A stretch of DNA of 64,000 nucleotides from Amycolatopsis australiensis (GCF_900119165.1 NZ_FPJG01000006.1:8222001-8286000), one strand, 5' to 3'; positions 1 to 9,314 are shown, counted from the stretch's first letter. The notes: generated from the sequence alone by a model not told the origin. Translations and numbers: made by a program.

Positions 1-827
1 CGGCCCGTCAGCACCTTCGCCAGGTGACGGCGGTATTCGACGTCGGCGTTGCCGTCGACCGGCGGGTTCGTCCCTTCCGCCGCGTGGGACGCCGCCGCGC
101 TGATCGACTCGGCCGACGCCTGCACCCCGACCAGGGCCGCTTCGACGCCCGTGGCGCGGACCGGCGTCGAGCCCATGTTGGTCAGCGCGACCCGCGCCTC
201 CTCGATCACCCCGGCCTCGGTACGGACGGTGACCGCGACCGCGACCATCGACCACGCCTGGGCGACACGGTTGAACTTCTCGTAGTGCGCCCGCCACCCC
301 GTGTGCTTGGGGACGCGGACCTCGACGAGCAGCTCGTCCGGCCCCAGCGCCGTGGTGAACAGGTCCTGGAAGAACTCCGCGGCCGGCACCGTCCGGCGCA
401 CGGACGGCCCGGCCACCACCAGCGCAGCGTCCAGCGCCAGCACCGGCGCGAGGAGGTCCCCGGCCGGGTCGGCGTGCGAGATCGCGCCGCCGAGCGTGCC
501 GCGGTGGCGGATCTGCGGGTCGGCGACCGTGTCCGTCGCTTCCTTGAGCAAGGCCGCGTGCGAAGCGACCAGCGGGTCGCGCTGGACCTCGTAGTGCGTG
601 GTCATCGCGCCGATCACCAGCGCGTCGCCGTCCTCGCGCACGCCGCGCAGCTCCGGGATGCGCCCGAGGTCGACCAGCGTCGTCGGCGCGGCCAGCCGCA
701 TCCGCAGCACCGGCAGCAGGCTCTGCCCGCCGGCCAGCACCTTGGCGTCCTCGCCCGCCGACGCCAGCGCCTGCACCGCTTCGTCCACTGTGGACGGGCG
801 GACGTAGTCGAAGGAAGCCGGGATCAC
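1..827 (-). CDS. coxM: FAD-binding (medium) subunit of a molybdenum hydroxylase, CoxM-like; 3' end outside window
   Basis: This is the FAD subunit of a xanthine oxidase/CO-dehydrogenase family enzyme, which passes electrons from the Fe-S subunit to an acceptor. The reading frame starts MIPASFDYVRPSTVDEA. It shows the FAD-binding signatures AGGQSLLP near residues 32-39 and TLGGAISHADPAGD near residue 111, both typical of CoxM. GTG at 827 overlaps the coxL stop (GTGA), so translation is probably coupled. About 275 codons are visible and the frame is still open at base 1. The last visible residues (EYRRHLAKVLTG) match the usual C-terminal region of the family, so only a short tail is missing. 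Confidence 0.93.
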   Translation of the reverse strand, partial: MIPASFDYVRPSTVDEAVQALASAGEDAKVLAGGQSLLPVLRMRLAAPTTLVDLGRIPELRGVREDGDALVIGAMTTHYEVQRDPLVASHAALLKEATDTVADPQIRHRGTLGGAISHADPAGDLLAPVLALDAALVVAGPSVRRTVPAAEFFQDLFTTALGPDELLVEVRVPKHTGWRAHYEKFNRVAQAWSMVAVAVTVRTEAGVIEEARVALTNMGSTPVRATGVEAALVGVQASAESISAAASHAAEGTNPPVDGNADVEYRRHLAKVLTG

Positions 828-3265
828 TGCGCACCTCCGGTAGCGTCGATCGAACCGAGCCCGCCACCGGCTTCGTCGCGGCCGGGGCCGCCCGCGTCGG
901 TGGTGCCGTGCTGGATGGCGTGCCACACCCGCATCGGCGTCAGCGGCATCTCGATGTCGTCGACGCCGAAGTGCCGCACCGCGTCGACCACCGCGTTCAC
1001 CACCGCCGGGGTGGACGCGATCGTGCCTGCCTCGCCGACGCCCTTGGCGCCGAGCGGGTTGGTCGTCGACGGTGTCTCCGTGCGGTCGGTGGTGAACGAC
1101 GGCAGGTCGGCCGCCGACGGCAGCAGGTAGTCGGCGAACGTGCCGGTGGTCAGCGTGCCGCTGTCGTCGTGCTCGGTGCCCTCGAACAGCGCCTGCGCGA
1201 TGCCCTGCGCGAGCCCGCCGTGCACCTGGCCTTCGACGATCAGCGGGTTCACCACGACCCCCACGTCGTCGACGCAGACGTACGAGCGCAGCTTGATCCG
1301 GCCCGTCTCGGTGTCCACCTCGGCGGCGCACAGGTGCGTGCCGTGCGGGAACGAGAAGTTCTCCGGGTCGAACGTCGCGTCCGAGTCGAGCGACGGCTCG
1401 ACCCCGTCGGGCAGGTTGTGCGCCGCGAACACGGCCAGCGCGACATCACCCAAGGTGGTGGATGTGTCGGTGCCCTTCACGGTGAACTTGCCGCCGGCGA
1501 ACTCCAGGTCGTCCTCGGCGCATTCGAGCAGGTGCGCCGCGATCGGCTTGGCCTTCGCGATCACCTTCTCCGCGGCCTTGATGACGGCGATCCCGCCGAC
1601 CACCAGCGACCGCGAGCCGTAGGTGTCCATGCCCTTGTGCGACGACTGCGTGTCGCCGTGCAGGATCTCGACGTCCTCGAACGCGACGCCCAGCTGGTCG
1701 GCGACGATCTGGCTCCACGCCGTCTCGTGGCCTTGGCCGTGCGCGGACGCGCCCGTCGTGACCTCGACCTTGCCGGTGGGCAGCATCCGGATCGACGCGT
1801 ACTCCCAGCCGCCGGCGCCGTAGTCCAGCGAGCCGAGCACCCGCGAGGGCGCCAGACCACACATTTCGGTGAACGTCGAGACGCCGATGCCGAGCTGGAC
1901 CTTGTCGCCGGACTCGCGGCGGCGCCGCTGTTCGGCGCGCAGGCCGTCGTAGTCGAAGAGCTGCTTGGCCTTCTCGGTCGCGGCCTCGTAGTTGCCGGAG
2001 TCGTAGGTCAGCCCGCACACCGTGGTGAACGGGAACTCCTCGTGCTTGATCCAGTTCTTCTCGCGCAGCTCCAGCGGGTCCATGCCGAGCTCGACGGCGA
2101 GCTCGTCCATGATCCGCTCGATCGCGAACGTCGCTTCCGGCCGTCCGGCGCCGCGGTAGGCGTCGGTCAGCGTCGTCGTCGTGTACACGTTGGTGCACGC
2201 GAAGTGGTACGCCGGGATCTTGTAGATCGCGTTGAACATGAACGCGCCGAGGATCGGTACACCGGGGCCGACGAGGCCGTTGTACGCGCCGAGGTTGGCG
2301 AGCAGCTCGACCTTGAGGCCGGTGACCCGGCCGTCCCGGGTCGCGGAGATGGTGATGTCCTGGATCTGGTCGCGGCCGTGGTGGGCGGCGAGCATGGTCT
2401 CCGACCGCGTCTCGTTCCACTTGACCGGCTTGCCGAGCTTCTGCGCGACGAGCAGGGACATCATCTCTTCCGGCAGGACGCCGATCTTGCCGCCGAAGCC
2501 GCCGCCGACGTCCGGGGCGATCACGCGCAGCTTGTGCTCGGGAATGCCGAGCGTCAGCGCCGACATCACGCGCAGGATGTGCGGGATCTGCGTGGCCGAC
2601 CACATGGTGATCTGGGTGCCGGTCGGGTCGACGACGCAGGCGCGCGGCTCCATGAACGCCGGGACGAGCCGCTGCTGGCGGAAGCGGCGCTTGAGGACGA
2701 CCTCCGACGAGCTGATCGCGTCCTCGACGTTGCCGCCGGTGCCGGCTTCGGCGGAGTCGAACTTCCAGACCGCGCTCGTGTTGGTGCCCAGGTCCTCGTG
2801 GACGAGCGGGGCGCCGTCGGCGATGGCGGCCTCCATGTCGAGGACCACCGGCAGCTCGTCGTACTCGACGTCGATCTCCTCGAGCGCGTCGTGCGCTTCG
2901 GCGGACGAGCGCGCGACGACGACCGCGACGCCTTCACCGGCGAAGTTGACCTGCTCGGCGGCGAGCACCGGACGGCGCGGCGCCTTCATGTCCGGCGTGA
3001 TCGGCCACGCGCAGGGCATGCCGATCGAGCCGTCCGGGTCGAGGTCCTTCGCGGTGAAGACGGCGATGACGCCCGAAGCGTTCTTCGCCGCCGACGTGTC
3101 GATGGAGACGATCTTGGCGTGCGCGAACGGGCTGCGCAGGACCGCCATGTGCAGCATCCCGGGCAGCGTGATGTTGTCGGTCCAGCGGGTGCGGCCGGTG
3201 ATCAGCCGCTCGTCCTCCTTGCGGCGGCGGGCCTTCCCGACCTCCGGTTCGATCGTCGCGGTCAT
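824..3265 (-). CDS. coxL: Molybdopterin-binding (large) subunit, form II CoxL-type
   Basis: This 813-residue subunit is the catalytic one of an aerobic Mo hydroxylase and would hold molybdopterin cytosine dinucleotide. The active-site loop reads AYRGAGR at residues 369-375. That is the form II signature, whereas genuine CO dehydrogenases (form I) have AYRCSFR. The catalytic glutamate lies in GVGEAG (E745). The DVGGGFGGK segment is the usual Mo-cofactor loop. The start overlaps the coxS stop by one base (TGATG) and the stop overlaps the coxM start. The substrate cannot be read from the sequence: an aldehyde, purine or N-heterocycle is as likely as CO. Family assignment is firm; the coxL name only marks the homology group. 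Confidence 0.95.
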   Translation of the reverse strand: MTATIEPEVGKARRRKEDERLITGRTRWTDNITLPGMLHMAVLRSPFAHAKIVSIDTSAAKNASGVIAVFTAKDLDPDGSIGMPCAWPITPDMKAPRRPVLAAEQVNFAGEGVAVVVARSSAEAHDALEEIDVEYDELPVVLDMEAAIADGAPLVHEDLGTNTSAVWKFDSAEAGTGGNVEDAISSSEVVLKRRFRQQRLVPAFMEPRACVVDPTGTQITMWSATQIPHILRVMSALTLGIPEHKLRVIAPDVGGGFGGKIGVLPEEMMSLLVAQKLGKPVKWNETRSETMLAAHHGRDQIQDITISATRDGRVTGLKVELLANLGAYNGLVGPGVPILGAFMFNAIYKIPAYHFACTNVYTTTTLTDAYRGAGRPEATFAIERIMDELAVELGMDPLELREKNWIKHEEFPFTTVCGLTYDSGNYEAATEKAKQLFDYDGLRAEQRRRRESGDKVQLGIGVSTFTEMCGLAPSRVLGSLDYGAGGWEYASIRMLPTGKVEVTTGASAHGQGHETAWSQIVADQLGVAFEDVEILHGDTQSSHKGMDTYGSRSLVVGGIAVIKAAEKVIAKAKPIAAHLLECAEDDLEFAGGKFTVKGTDTSTTLGDVALAVFAAHNLPDGVEPSLDSDATFDPENFSFPHGTHLCAAEVDTETGRIKLRSYVCVDDVGVVVNPLIVEGQVHGGLAQGIAQALFEGTEHDDSGTLTTGTFADYLLPSAADLPSFTTDRTETPSTTNPLGAKGVGEAGTIASTPAVVNAVVDAVRHFGVDDIEMPLTPMRVWHAIQHGTTDAGGPGRDEAGGGLGSIDATGGAQ

Positions 3266-3789
3266 CAGTCACCACCCACGCCGACGTGCTTGTTCTCGGC
3301 GATCCGCTCGGCTTCGGGTCCGGCGCCGGGACTCATGTGCTTCGCGGCGTCGCGGACCGCCCGGACGATGTTCTGGTAGCCGGTGCAGCGGCAGAGGTTG
3401 CCTTCGAGGCCCTCGCGGACGGCCTGTTCGTCCGGGTCCGGGTTGTCGGCCAGGAGGTCGATCGACTGCATGATCATGCCCGGCGTGCAGAACCCGCACT
3501 GCAGCGCGTGGTTGTCGTGGAAGGCCTGCTGCACGGGGTGCAGCTTGCCGTCGCGGGCGAGGCCTTCGACGGTGGTGACCTCGCAGCCGTCGGCCTGTAC
3601 GGCCAGCACGGAACAGGACTTCACGCTGTGCCCGTCGAGGTGGACGGTGCAGGCGCCGCAGTTGCTGGTGTCGCAGCCGACGACGGTGCCGACCTTGCCG
3701 AGCCGCTCGCGCAGGTAGTGCACGAGCAGGGTGCGGGGCTCGACTTCGTCGGTGTACTTCGTCCCGTCGACAGTGACGGAGATGCGCAT
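3265..3789 (-). CDS. coxS: [2Fe-2S] (small) subunit of the molybdenum hydroxylase, CoxS-like
   Basis: This 174-aa iron-sulfur subunit carries electrons from the Mo site to the FAD subunit. Eight cysteines are in the standard places. C39, C44, C47 and C59 form the plant-ferredoxin-type cluster ([10 protein letters not shown]). C98, C101, C133 and C135 form the helical-bundle cluster (CGFCTPG and CRCTG). ATG at 3789 follows a strong GGAGG ribosome binding site. It is the first gene of the S-L-M order, as expected for form II operons (form I is M-S-L). The 248 bases upstream probably hold its promoter, but I see no clear -35/-10 pair there. Confidence 0.96.
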   Translation of the reverse strand: MRISVTVDGTKYTDEVEPRTLLVHYLRERLGKVGTVVGCDTSNCGACTVHLDGHSVKSCSVLAVQADGCEVTTVEGLARDGKLHPVQQAFHDNHALQCGFCTPGMIMQSIDLLADNPDPDEQAVREGLEGNLCRCTGYQNIVRAVRDAAKHMSPGAGPEAERIAENKHVGVGGD

Positions 3790-3942
3790 CAGGCCTCCAA
3801 AAAAGCGGATGCCCGCCGGGGCGGAGCAGCGGCGAGCCGGTTCGGGAACGGCCAGGCCCGACCGTGATCGGGCTCACAAGACCCGAGCGTGCTACGCGAC
3901 CTTCGCGGGGACAAGTCCTGATGTCACACGTTCAACTATCTT

Positions 3943-3989
3943 TTCCGCAGATGCACGGCCATCCCGCGAAAGGCGCCGTTTCTGCGGAA
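3943..3989. terminator. 9-bp perfect inverted repeat between xdhC and coxS
   Basis: TTCCGCAGA (3943-3951) is repeated inverted as TCTGCGGAA (3981-3989) with a 29-base loop. It lies about 50 bases after the xdhC stop and about 150 bases before coxS. It could be a terminator for the accessory genes or a regulator site for coxSLM. No U-run follows it, so the terminator reading is weak. Confidence 0.35.
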
Positions 3990-4037
3990 GTCCGGATGGG
4001 TGAACTTTTGTGGGCCACCCGGAGCAGTGCCGCCGGC

Positions 4038-5150
4038 TCAGCCGTGGATGCGGCCGCTGAGGTCCGCGAGCCGCCGGCCGCCGCCACCCCACCGCAGTGC
4101 GATGATCTCCGCCGCGATGGACACCGCCGTCTCCTCCGGGGTGCGGGCGCCCAGGTCGAGGCCGATCGGCGAGGACAGCCGCGCCAGCTCGGCCTCGGTG
4201 ATCCCGGCTTCCCGCAAGCGGGCGAGGCGGTCGTCGTGCGTCTTGCGGGAGCCCATCGCGCCGACGTAGCCGACGTCCAGGCGCAGCGCGACCTCCAGCA
4301 GCGGCACATCGAACTTCGGGTCGTGGGTCAGCACCGCGATGGCCGTGCGCTGGTCGACGCGGCCGGCCTCGGCTTCGGCCTTCAGGTAGCGGTGCGGCCA
4401 GTCGACGACCACGTCGTGCGCGTCCGGGAACCGGCTGGCGGTGGCGAAAACCGGCCGTGCGTCGCACACCGTGACCTGGTAGCCGAGGTAGGCGCCCATG
4501 CGCGCCATCGCGGCGGCGAAGTCGATCGCGCCGAACACGAGCAGCCGGGGCGGCGGCTCGAAGGAGTTGACGAACACCGTCATCCCCTCGCCGCGGCGCT
4601 GCCCGTCGGGACCGTAGTGCAGGGTGCCGGTGCGGCCGCTGGCCAGCAGGCCGCGCGCGTCGTCGGCCACGGCGTCGTCCATCCGCGACGAGCCGAGCGA
4701 GCCCGCGGTCCGGTCCGGCCAGACGATCATGTGCTCGCCCACCAGGCCTTCGCGCTCGTGCTCGATGATCGTGACGACCGCGACCGGCTCGCCACCGCGC
4801 ACGGACGCCACGACGTCGCCGAGCTCGGGCATCGACGCGCGGTCGACCGGCTCGACGTAGATGTCGATGATCCCGCCGCAGGTGAGGCCGACCGCGAAGG
4901 CGTCGTCGTCGCTCACGCCGTAGCGCTGCAGCACCGGCTTGCGCTCGGCGACGACCTCCTGCGCGAGCTCGTAGACGGCGCCTTCGACGCAGCCGCCGGA
5001 CACGCTGCCCGCGACGGTGCCGTCCGGCGCGACGACCATCGCGGCGCCCGGCGCGCGCGGCGCCGAAGAGAACGTCGCGACCACGGTGCCCAGCCCGACC
5101 GTTTCACCCGCCGACCAGCGGCGGAACACGTCGTCCAGTACGTCACGCAT
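4038..5150 (-). CDS. xdhC: XdhC/CoxF-type molybdenum cofactor maturation factor
   Basis: XdhC/CoxF family proteins bind and mature the molybdenum cofactor (MCD form, sulfuration) for Mo hydroxylases. The N-terminal half carries the family motif GSVSGGCVEG with the key cysteine at C54. The C-terminal half is a Rossmann-like XdhC_C domain starting near LLVFGAIDF and containing ARPVFATASRFPDA and the GAMGSRKTHDDRL stretch. I start at ATG 5150 (370 aa), because it overlaps the coxE stop (ATGCGTGA) and begins right at the conserved domain. A longer frame reaching 5273 exists but runs inside coxE. It lies between coxE and coxS, consistent with dedicated maturation of the downstream enzyme. Confidence 0.92.
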   Translation of the reverse strand: MRDVLDDVFRRWSAGETVGLGTVVATFSSAPRAPGAAMVVAPDGTVAGSVSGGCVEGAVYELAQEVVAERKPVLQRYGVSDDDAFAVGLTCGGIIDIYVEPVDRASMPELGDVVASVRGGEPVAVVTIIEHEREGLVGEHMIVWPDRTAGSLGSSRMDDAVADDARGLLASGRTGTLHYGPDGQRRGEGMTVFVNSFEPPPRLLVFGAIDFAAAMARMGAYLGYQVTVCDARPVFATASRFPDAHDVVVDWPHRYLKAEAEAGRVDQRTAIAVLTHDPKFDVPLLEVALRLDVGYVGAMGSRKTHDDRLARLREAGITEAELARLSSPIGLDLGARTPEETAVSIAAEIIALRWGGGGRRLADLSGRIHG

Positions 5151-6249
5151 CGGAAATCTCCCCGAGCAGTCGTTCCAAGGTGGCCAGGGTGTGCCCGGCC
5201 AGCAGCCGGTCGATGTGGGGCAGCGCGGCCACGATGCCCGACTGGACCGGAGCGTACCCCGCACGGCCGGCATGCGGATTCACCCAGAATACGGCGTGCG
5301 CGAGGCGGCGCAGCCTGGCGAGCTGCTCGCCGAGCAGGCCGGTGTCGCCGCGTTCCCAGCCGTCGGAGAAGACGGTGACGACCGCGCGGCGCGCGATGCC
5401 GCGCTGGCCCCAGCGGTCGAGGAACGCCTGCAGCGTCTCACCGAGCCGGGTGCCGCCGGCGAAGTCGGGCACCGCCGAGCCGGCCGCGAGCATCGCGCGT
5501 TCGGGGTCGCGCAGCCGGAGCTGGCGAGACACGCGGGTGAGGCGCGTGCCGAGGGTGAAGACCTCGACGGATTGGGGCGCGCGCCGCGTCAGGACGTGGG
5601 CGAAGCGCAGCAGGGCGTCGGCGTACGGGCTCATCGAACCCGAGACGTCGATGAGCAGCACGACCCGCCGCGGCCGGCTGCCGCGCCGGACGTGCGCGAG
5701 TTTCACGGGCTCCCCGCCGCTGGCGAGCATGGCGCGCAGCGTGCGCGACGGGTCGAGCCGTCCCCGTCGCGACGGCGTGCTCCGGGCGGCCGGCCGGTCC
5801 GGGAGCGCGGGCTTCAGGGTGGCCAGCAGTTCGCGGAGGTGTTCGCGTTCGGCGGTGGTGAGCGCGGCGAGGTCCCGGTGGCGCAGCACTTCCTGGCCGC
5901 TGGCGGCGACTTTGAGCTGCTCGGCGCCGTCGCCGCCCTCGGCGTCCCCACCTCCGGTTTCGGCGAGAGGCGCAATCCGAGCCTGCTTCGGCGCGGCGGC
6001 CTTCGCGCGCTGCGGAGCGGGCGGCTCGATGGAGAACCACTGGCTGAAGGCCTCCTCGTAGCACGGGAGGTCATCGGGGCTGGAGCACAGGGTCAGCCGC
6101 CCTGCCCAGTACAGCTGGGTGGGCCGGGCGACATCGACCGCGGCCACGGCGGCGAGGTAGGCCTGCACACGGTGCGCGTCACAGGCGACCCCGGCCTCCC
6201 GCAGCGCGGCGGCGAACCCGGCGTAGCCGGCCACCGGATCAGTGGTCAT
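5143..6249 (-). CDS. coxE: VWA-domain protein, CoxE-like
   Basis: CoxE-type proteins work with a MoxR AAA+ ATPase (CoxD) to install or remodel the metal centre of CODH-like enzymes. The C-terminal VWA domain has an intact MIDAS start DVSGSM at residues 201-206. The N-terminal half (COG3552/DUF1820-like region) contains a charged linker around residues 80-115. The protein has 368 residues, normal for the family. Its stop overlaps the xdhC start. The matching ATPase lies 2.2 kb upstream, separated by a tRNA and a membrane protein gene, so the usual coxD-coxE adjacency has been broken here. Confidence 0.9.
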   Translation of the reverse strand: MTTDPVAGYAGFAAALREAGVACDAHRVQAYLAAVAAVDVARPTQLYWAGRLTLCSSPDDLPCYEEAFSQWFSIEPPAPQRAKAAAPKQARIAPLAETGGGDAEGGDGAEQLKVAASGQEVLRHRDLAALTTAEREHLRELLATLKPALPDRPAARSTPSRRGRLDPSRTLRAMLASGGEPVKLAHVRRGSRPRRVVLLIDVSGSMSPYADALLRFAHVLTRRAPQSVEVFTLGTRLTRVSRQLRLRDPERAMLAAGSAVPDFAGGTRLGETLQAFLDRWGQRGIARRAVVTVFSDGWERGDTGLLGEQLARLRRLAHAVFWVNPHAGRAGYAPVQSGIVAALPHIDRLLAGHTLATLERLLGEISDA

Positions 6250-6272
6250 GCATCCATTGTGCGCTCTGGTGG

Positions 6273-6346
6273 CGTCCCGGCGAGGAATCGAACCCCGGAC
6301 CTCGGCGTTCGTAGCGCCGCGCTCTCTCCGACTGAGCTACCGAGAC
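6273..6346 (-). tRNA. tRNA-Arg (anticodon ACG)
   Basis: The minus strand folds as a 74-base cloverleaf. The acceptor stem pairs GTCTCGG with CCGGGAC (one G-U), and the D arm is GCTC...GAGC. The anticodon stem CGGCG/CGCCG encloses loop CTACGAA, and the T arm has loop TTCGATT. The anticodon ACG is complementary to plus-strand 6310-6312. CCA is not encoded. It sits between coxE and a membrane protein gene in the same orientation. tRNA genes are common integration sites, but I see no integrase or duplicated tRNA end nearby. Confidence 0.93.
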
Positions 6347-6470
6347 AAGGCGGCCTGCGCACACGCCCCTCCCCGGACGGGCGCAGACCGCGCTCTCCGC
6401 CGCGGCCGACCCAAGGTAGCGGAGGGTGGGCGCGAAGAGCTTTCAGGAAGTGTGTTCAGCGAACGGCACG

Positions 6471-6516
6471 GGAGATCGTGCCGCAGCGGTGCATCCGGAA
6501 TCCGGTCACGATCTCC
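6471..6516. terminator. 10-bp perfect inverted repeat downstream of the GT-C gene
   Basis: GGAGATCGTG (6471-6480) pairs perfectly with CACGATCTCC (6507-6516) across a 26-base loop that itself contains a repeated CCGGA/CCGGT. It lies in the 295-base gap between the tRNA and the membrane protein stop, downstream of the latter. A shorter palindrome CATCCGGCGGATG (6624-6636) lies directly behind that stop. Probably transcription end signals; no U-tract is visible. Confidence 0.4.
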
Positions 6517-6641
6517 TCCTCTCGGGTGTTGCCTGCTGTGCTGAGAAAAGGATGCCGGAGCCCGGCGGGCGGGGCAACGGAATTAACCGCGTACCGCGAA
6601 GCACCTGCCGAGTCCTAAATGGACATCCGGCGGATGCGGCG

Positions 6642-8393
6642 TCACGCGGCCTTGACGCCGGGGGTGATGGGAGCGCAGCCGCGCAGCCCGGCGGTCTTGT
6701 TCAGCTCCAGAACCGGCGGCAGCGTCCGCTGCGTGTACGCCTTGAGTTCCGCCAGCTTCGCGTCGTCGACCAGGTCGCGCCGCACGTAGTAGCTGACCCA
6801 GTTCCGCGAATCCACCGTGAGGTTCCCGATCGGCTGGGTCGCGAAGATCGTCACGTACTGCTGCTCGAACCTCGGGTCCTTGTCGAACTGCAGCGTCGAG
6901 ATCCAGGAGCCGATGAAGGTGATCAGCTCCGGCTTCTCGGAGTCGAACACGTAGTCCCGCACGCCGGCGACGTCGGAATGCAGGAGGTGATCGGCGACCG
7001 TCTTGTCACCGAGGCCGGCGAGGTCGAGCACGCGGATCCGGCTGCCCAGCGACGTCGCGCCGAGGTCGATCAGGCCGACCTGGGCGGAGTCGGGCAGCCT
7101 GAGCAGGTCCGCGAGCCCGTTGATCGTCTGGGCGTCCCGCTGCGCGACGATGCACATCGCCGTCTTGACGTTGGCCCGGTAGTCGGTCCCCTGCGCGTAA
7201 AGCCCGTTCACCGAGCTGACCAGGGCGACCACCAGGAGGCAGGCGAGGACGATCCGGCCGCGCAGCCGCGCCGCGGCCAGCGCCTCGACCACGACGACCG
7301 CCCCGCCGAACGCGCCGAGCGTCCACACCGGGGTCGCGAACCGCAGGTGCCCCATCCAGTCGTACTCGAGGATGATGAACGCCACGACGGAGAGGCCGAA
7401 CGGCACCAGCAGGGCGATCAGCCCGGTGCGCAGCCGCGATGGCCGGACGAGCAGCATCGCCAGGCACGCGACGGCGACCGCGACGATCAGCCAGCCCACG
7501 TAGTCGATGATCTGGCCGGGCTGGGCGAGGTCGTCGAGCGTGGGCGGTTCCTGTCCCTTCGCGACCGCGGTGTTCGGCACGAGCCTGCCGAACTCGAACC
7601 AGCGGAAGACGAGGTACCCGCCGTACGGCACGGCGAACGCGACGATCGAGACGACCACCGTGCGGACGCTGCGGACGAGCAGCTCGCGCTTGAGGAACAG
7701 CAGCACGACGATGGGGTAGGCACCCGCGTAGATGACGCCGTCGGGACGGGTCAGCGCGGCCGCGGCGGCGATCAGGCCGGAGCCCGCCGCGATCTGGTAG
7801 TTCAGCAGCTTGCCGCCCTGCACCGCGCGCAGGACCAGCACCCCGAGCGCCGCGACGGTCAACGCGTAGAAGGAGTTCTCCAGGCCCGAAAAGCACCAGA
7901 TGACGAACGACGGGATCGCGGCGAGCGCCGCACCGGCGGCGAAGGTGATGAGAGCCGGGCGGCGGCTGAGCGTCTTGGCGCCGAGGTAGAACAGGACCAG
8001 CAGCCCGAGGCAGCAGGCCAGCGCGAGCGCCTTGGGGAAGAGGATCTGGTCGTTGACCCCGAAAAGCGTGCCGTGGTCGAAGAGGCCGACGAGCTTGCCG
8101 AGCGCGAGCAGGATCATCCAGGTCGGGTTGGAGTAGCCCTCGACCGGCATGGCGCCGGGCTGCAGGACCGGGCCGAAGCCGTCGGCGACGTTGCGCGAGT
8201 ACGCGAACGTGATGGCCGAGTCGTCGATCAGCCAGTGGCCGTAGAACGAGGCGTGCACGGCGATGAGCGCGGTCCCGCCGAGGACGGCGGCCACGGCGGC
8301 GAAGCGGGCGCGCCACCTGCGCGCGGGCACAGCCGGCGCCGTCGGCCGCCGTTCGGCGACCGGCCTTGCCTCCGTCGTCTCCGCCACGCTCAT
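6642..8393 (-). CDS. Polytopic membrane protein, GT-C glycosyltransferase-like (AftB-type layout)
   Basis: This 583-residue protein has a cytoplasmic proline/arginine-rich start, about ten hydrophobic segments up to residue ~420, and a soluble C-terminal domain. After the first membrane segment it carries IDDSAITFAYSRNVADGFG, followed by VEGYSNPTWM. That is the acidic-pair loop seen in GT-C enzymes that use polyprenyl-phosphate sugars, such as the mycobacterial arabinosyltransferase AftB. Cell-envelope glycan synthesis is therefore the likely role, but substrate and exact family are inference. ATG 8393 follows a GGGGGAGG ribosome binding site. It interrupts a Mo-enzyme maturation locus and has no evident link to it. 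Confidence 0.78.
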   Translation of the reverse strand: MSVAETTEARPVAERRPTAPAVPARRWRARFAAVAAVLGGTALIAVHASFYGHWLIDDSAITFAYSRNVADGFGPVLQPGAMPVEGYSNPTWMILLALGKLVGLFDHGTLFGVNDQILFPKALALACCLGLLVLFYLGAKTLSRRPALITFAAGAALAAIPSFVIWCFSGLENSFYALTVAALGVLVLRAVQGGKLLNYQIAAGSGLIAAAAALTRPDGVIYAGAYPIVVLLFLKRELLVRSVRTVVVSIVAFAVPYGGYLVFRWFEFGRLVPNTAVAKGQEPPTLDDLAQPGQIIDYVGWLIVAVAVACLAMLLVRPSRLRTGLIALLVPFGLSVVAFIILEYDWMGHLRFATPVWTLGAFGGAVVVVEALAAARLRGRIVLACLLVVALVSSVNGLYAQGTDYRANVKTAMCIVAQRDAQTINGLADLLRLPDSAQVGLIDLGATSLGSRIRVLDLAGLGDKTVADHLLHSDVAGVRDYVFDSEKPELITFIGSWISTLQFDKDPRFEQQYVTIFATQPIGNLTVDSRNWVSYYVRRDLVDDAKLAELKAYTQRTLPPVLELNKTAGLRGCAPITPGVKAA

Positions 8394-8437
8394 GCCGCAG
8401 GTCCTCCCCCGCCTTCGGTGCCCCCGGAACCGGCCAC

Positions 8438-9307
8438 TCAGGCGAACAGCGCGTCGAGTTTCGCCCTGACCCGGTCGAGGTCTTCGCTGTACTTCAGGAC
8501 CGCGCCGAGTGTCCGCGCCGCCGTCGCCGCGTCCAGCTCGTCACGGTGCAAAGCCATCAAGGCTCGCGCCCAATCGAGTGACTCTGCTACCCCTGGTGGC
8601 TTCAGCAAGTCCATTTCGCGGAGCCGATGCACCGCTTCAGCGACCTGCCGAGCTAGGACTTCACCTATTAGCGGGATCCTACGGCGCAGGATTGTGACCT
8701 CTCGCACCAGGTCCGGGTGTTCCAGCCAGTGGTAGAGGCAGCGGCGCTTGAGGGCGTCGTGCACTTCGCGGGTCCGGTTCGACGTCAGGACCACCAGCGG
8801 GGGCTCTTCGGCGCGGACCTCGCCGTACTCGGGGATGGTCACGGCGTGCTCGTCGAGCAGCTGGAGGAGGAAGGCTTCGAATTCGTCGTCGGCTCGGTCG
8901 ATCTCGTCGATGAGCAGCACGCACGGCGCCGTGATCAGGGCCTGCAGCAGCGGCCGGGCCAGGAGGAAGCGCTCGGTGTAGAGGGAGCGTTCGGCGGTCT
9001 CGACGTCGACGCGCCCGTCGCCGGCGGCTTCGAGGGCGCGCAGGTGCAGGAGCTGGCGCGGGAAGTCCCACTCGTAGAGGGCCTGGGCGGCGTCGATGCC
9101 CTCGTGGCACTGGAGGCGGACCAGCGGGCGGCCGAGCGCGGTGGCCAGCGCGATGGCGAGCGACGTCTTCCCGGTGCCGGGCTCGCCTTCGCAGAAGAGC
9201 GGACGGCCCATCCGCAAGGCGAGGAACCCGGCGGTGGCCAGCCCGTCATCGGCGAGATAACCGGTCGCATCCAGCGCGGCGGCGAGTTCTTCAGGCGAGT
9301 CCGTCAC
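8438..9307 (-). CDS. coxD: MoxR-family AAA+ ATPase, CoxD-like
   Basis: MoxR-type ATPases act as chaperones in metal-enzyme maturation with a VWA partner, here probably coxE. Walker A GEPGTGKT is at residues 41-48 and Walker B LLIDEID at 131-137. A sensor-1 asparagine lies in LTSNRTRE, and an arginine-finger region LKRRCLYHW follows. At 289 residues it has normal length. I use GTG 9307, because a TACGAT -10 box ends exactly seven bases upstream, which points to a leaderless transcript beginning at this codon. It lies just downstream of the mocA-like gene on the same strand. Confidence 0.92.
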   Translation of the reverse strand: MTDSPEELAAALDATGYLADDGLATAGFLALRMGRPLFCEGEPGTGKTSLAIALATALGRPLVRLQCHEGIDAAQALYEWDFPRQLLHLRALEAAGDGRVDVETAERSLYTERFLLARPLLQALITAPCVLLIDEIDRADDEFEAFLLQLLDEHAVTIPEYGEVRAEEPPLVVLTSNRTREVHDALKRRCLYHWLEHPDLVREVTILRRRIPLIGEVLARQVAEAVHRLREMDLLKPPGVAESLDWARALMALHRDELDAATAARTLGAVLKYSEDLDRVRAKLDALFA

Positions 9308-9314
9308 GCTGTCG

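Noticed and set aside
824..3265. Annotation as genuine aerobic CO dehydrogenase
   Set aside because: The active-site loop is AYRGAGR and the order is S-L-M, both form II traits; CO oxidation cannot be claimed.
908..3379. Open frame of about 820 codons on the plus strand
   Set aside because: It is antisense to coxL and only reflects GC-rich third positions; the minus frame has clear family motifs.
6426..8735. Plus-strand frame of 769 codons across the GT-C gene
   Set aside because: Antisense to a well-formed membrane protein; the product is a charged low-complexity string typical of antisense frames.
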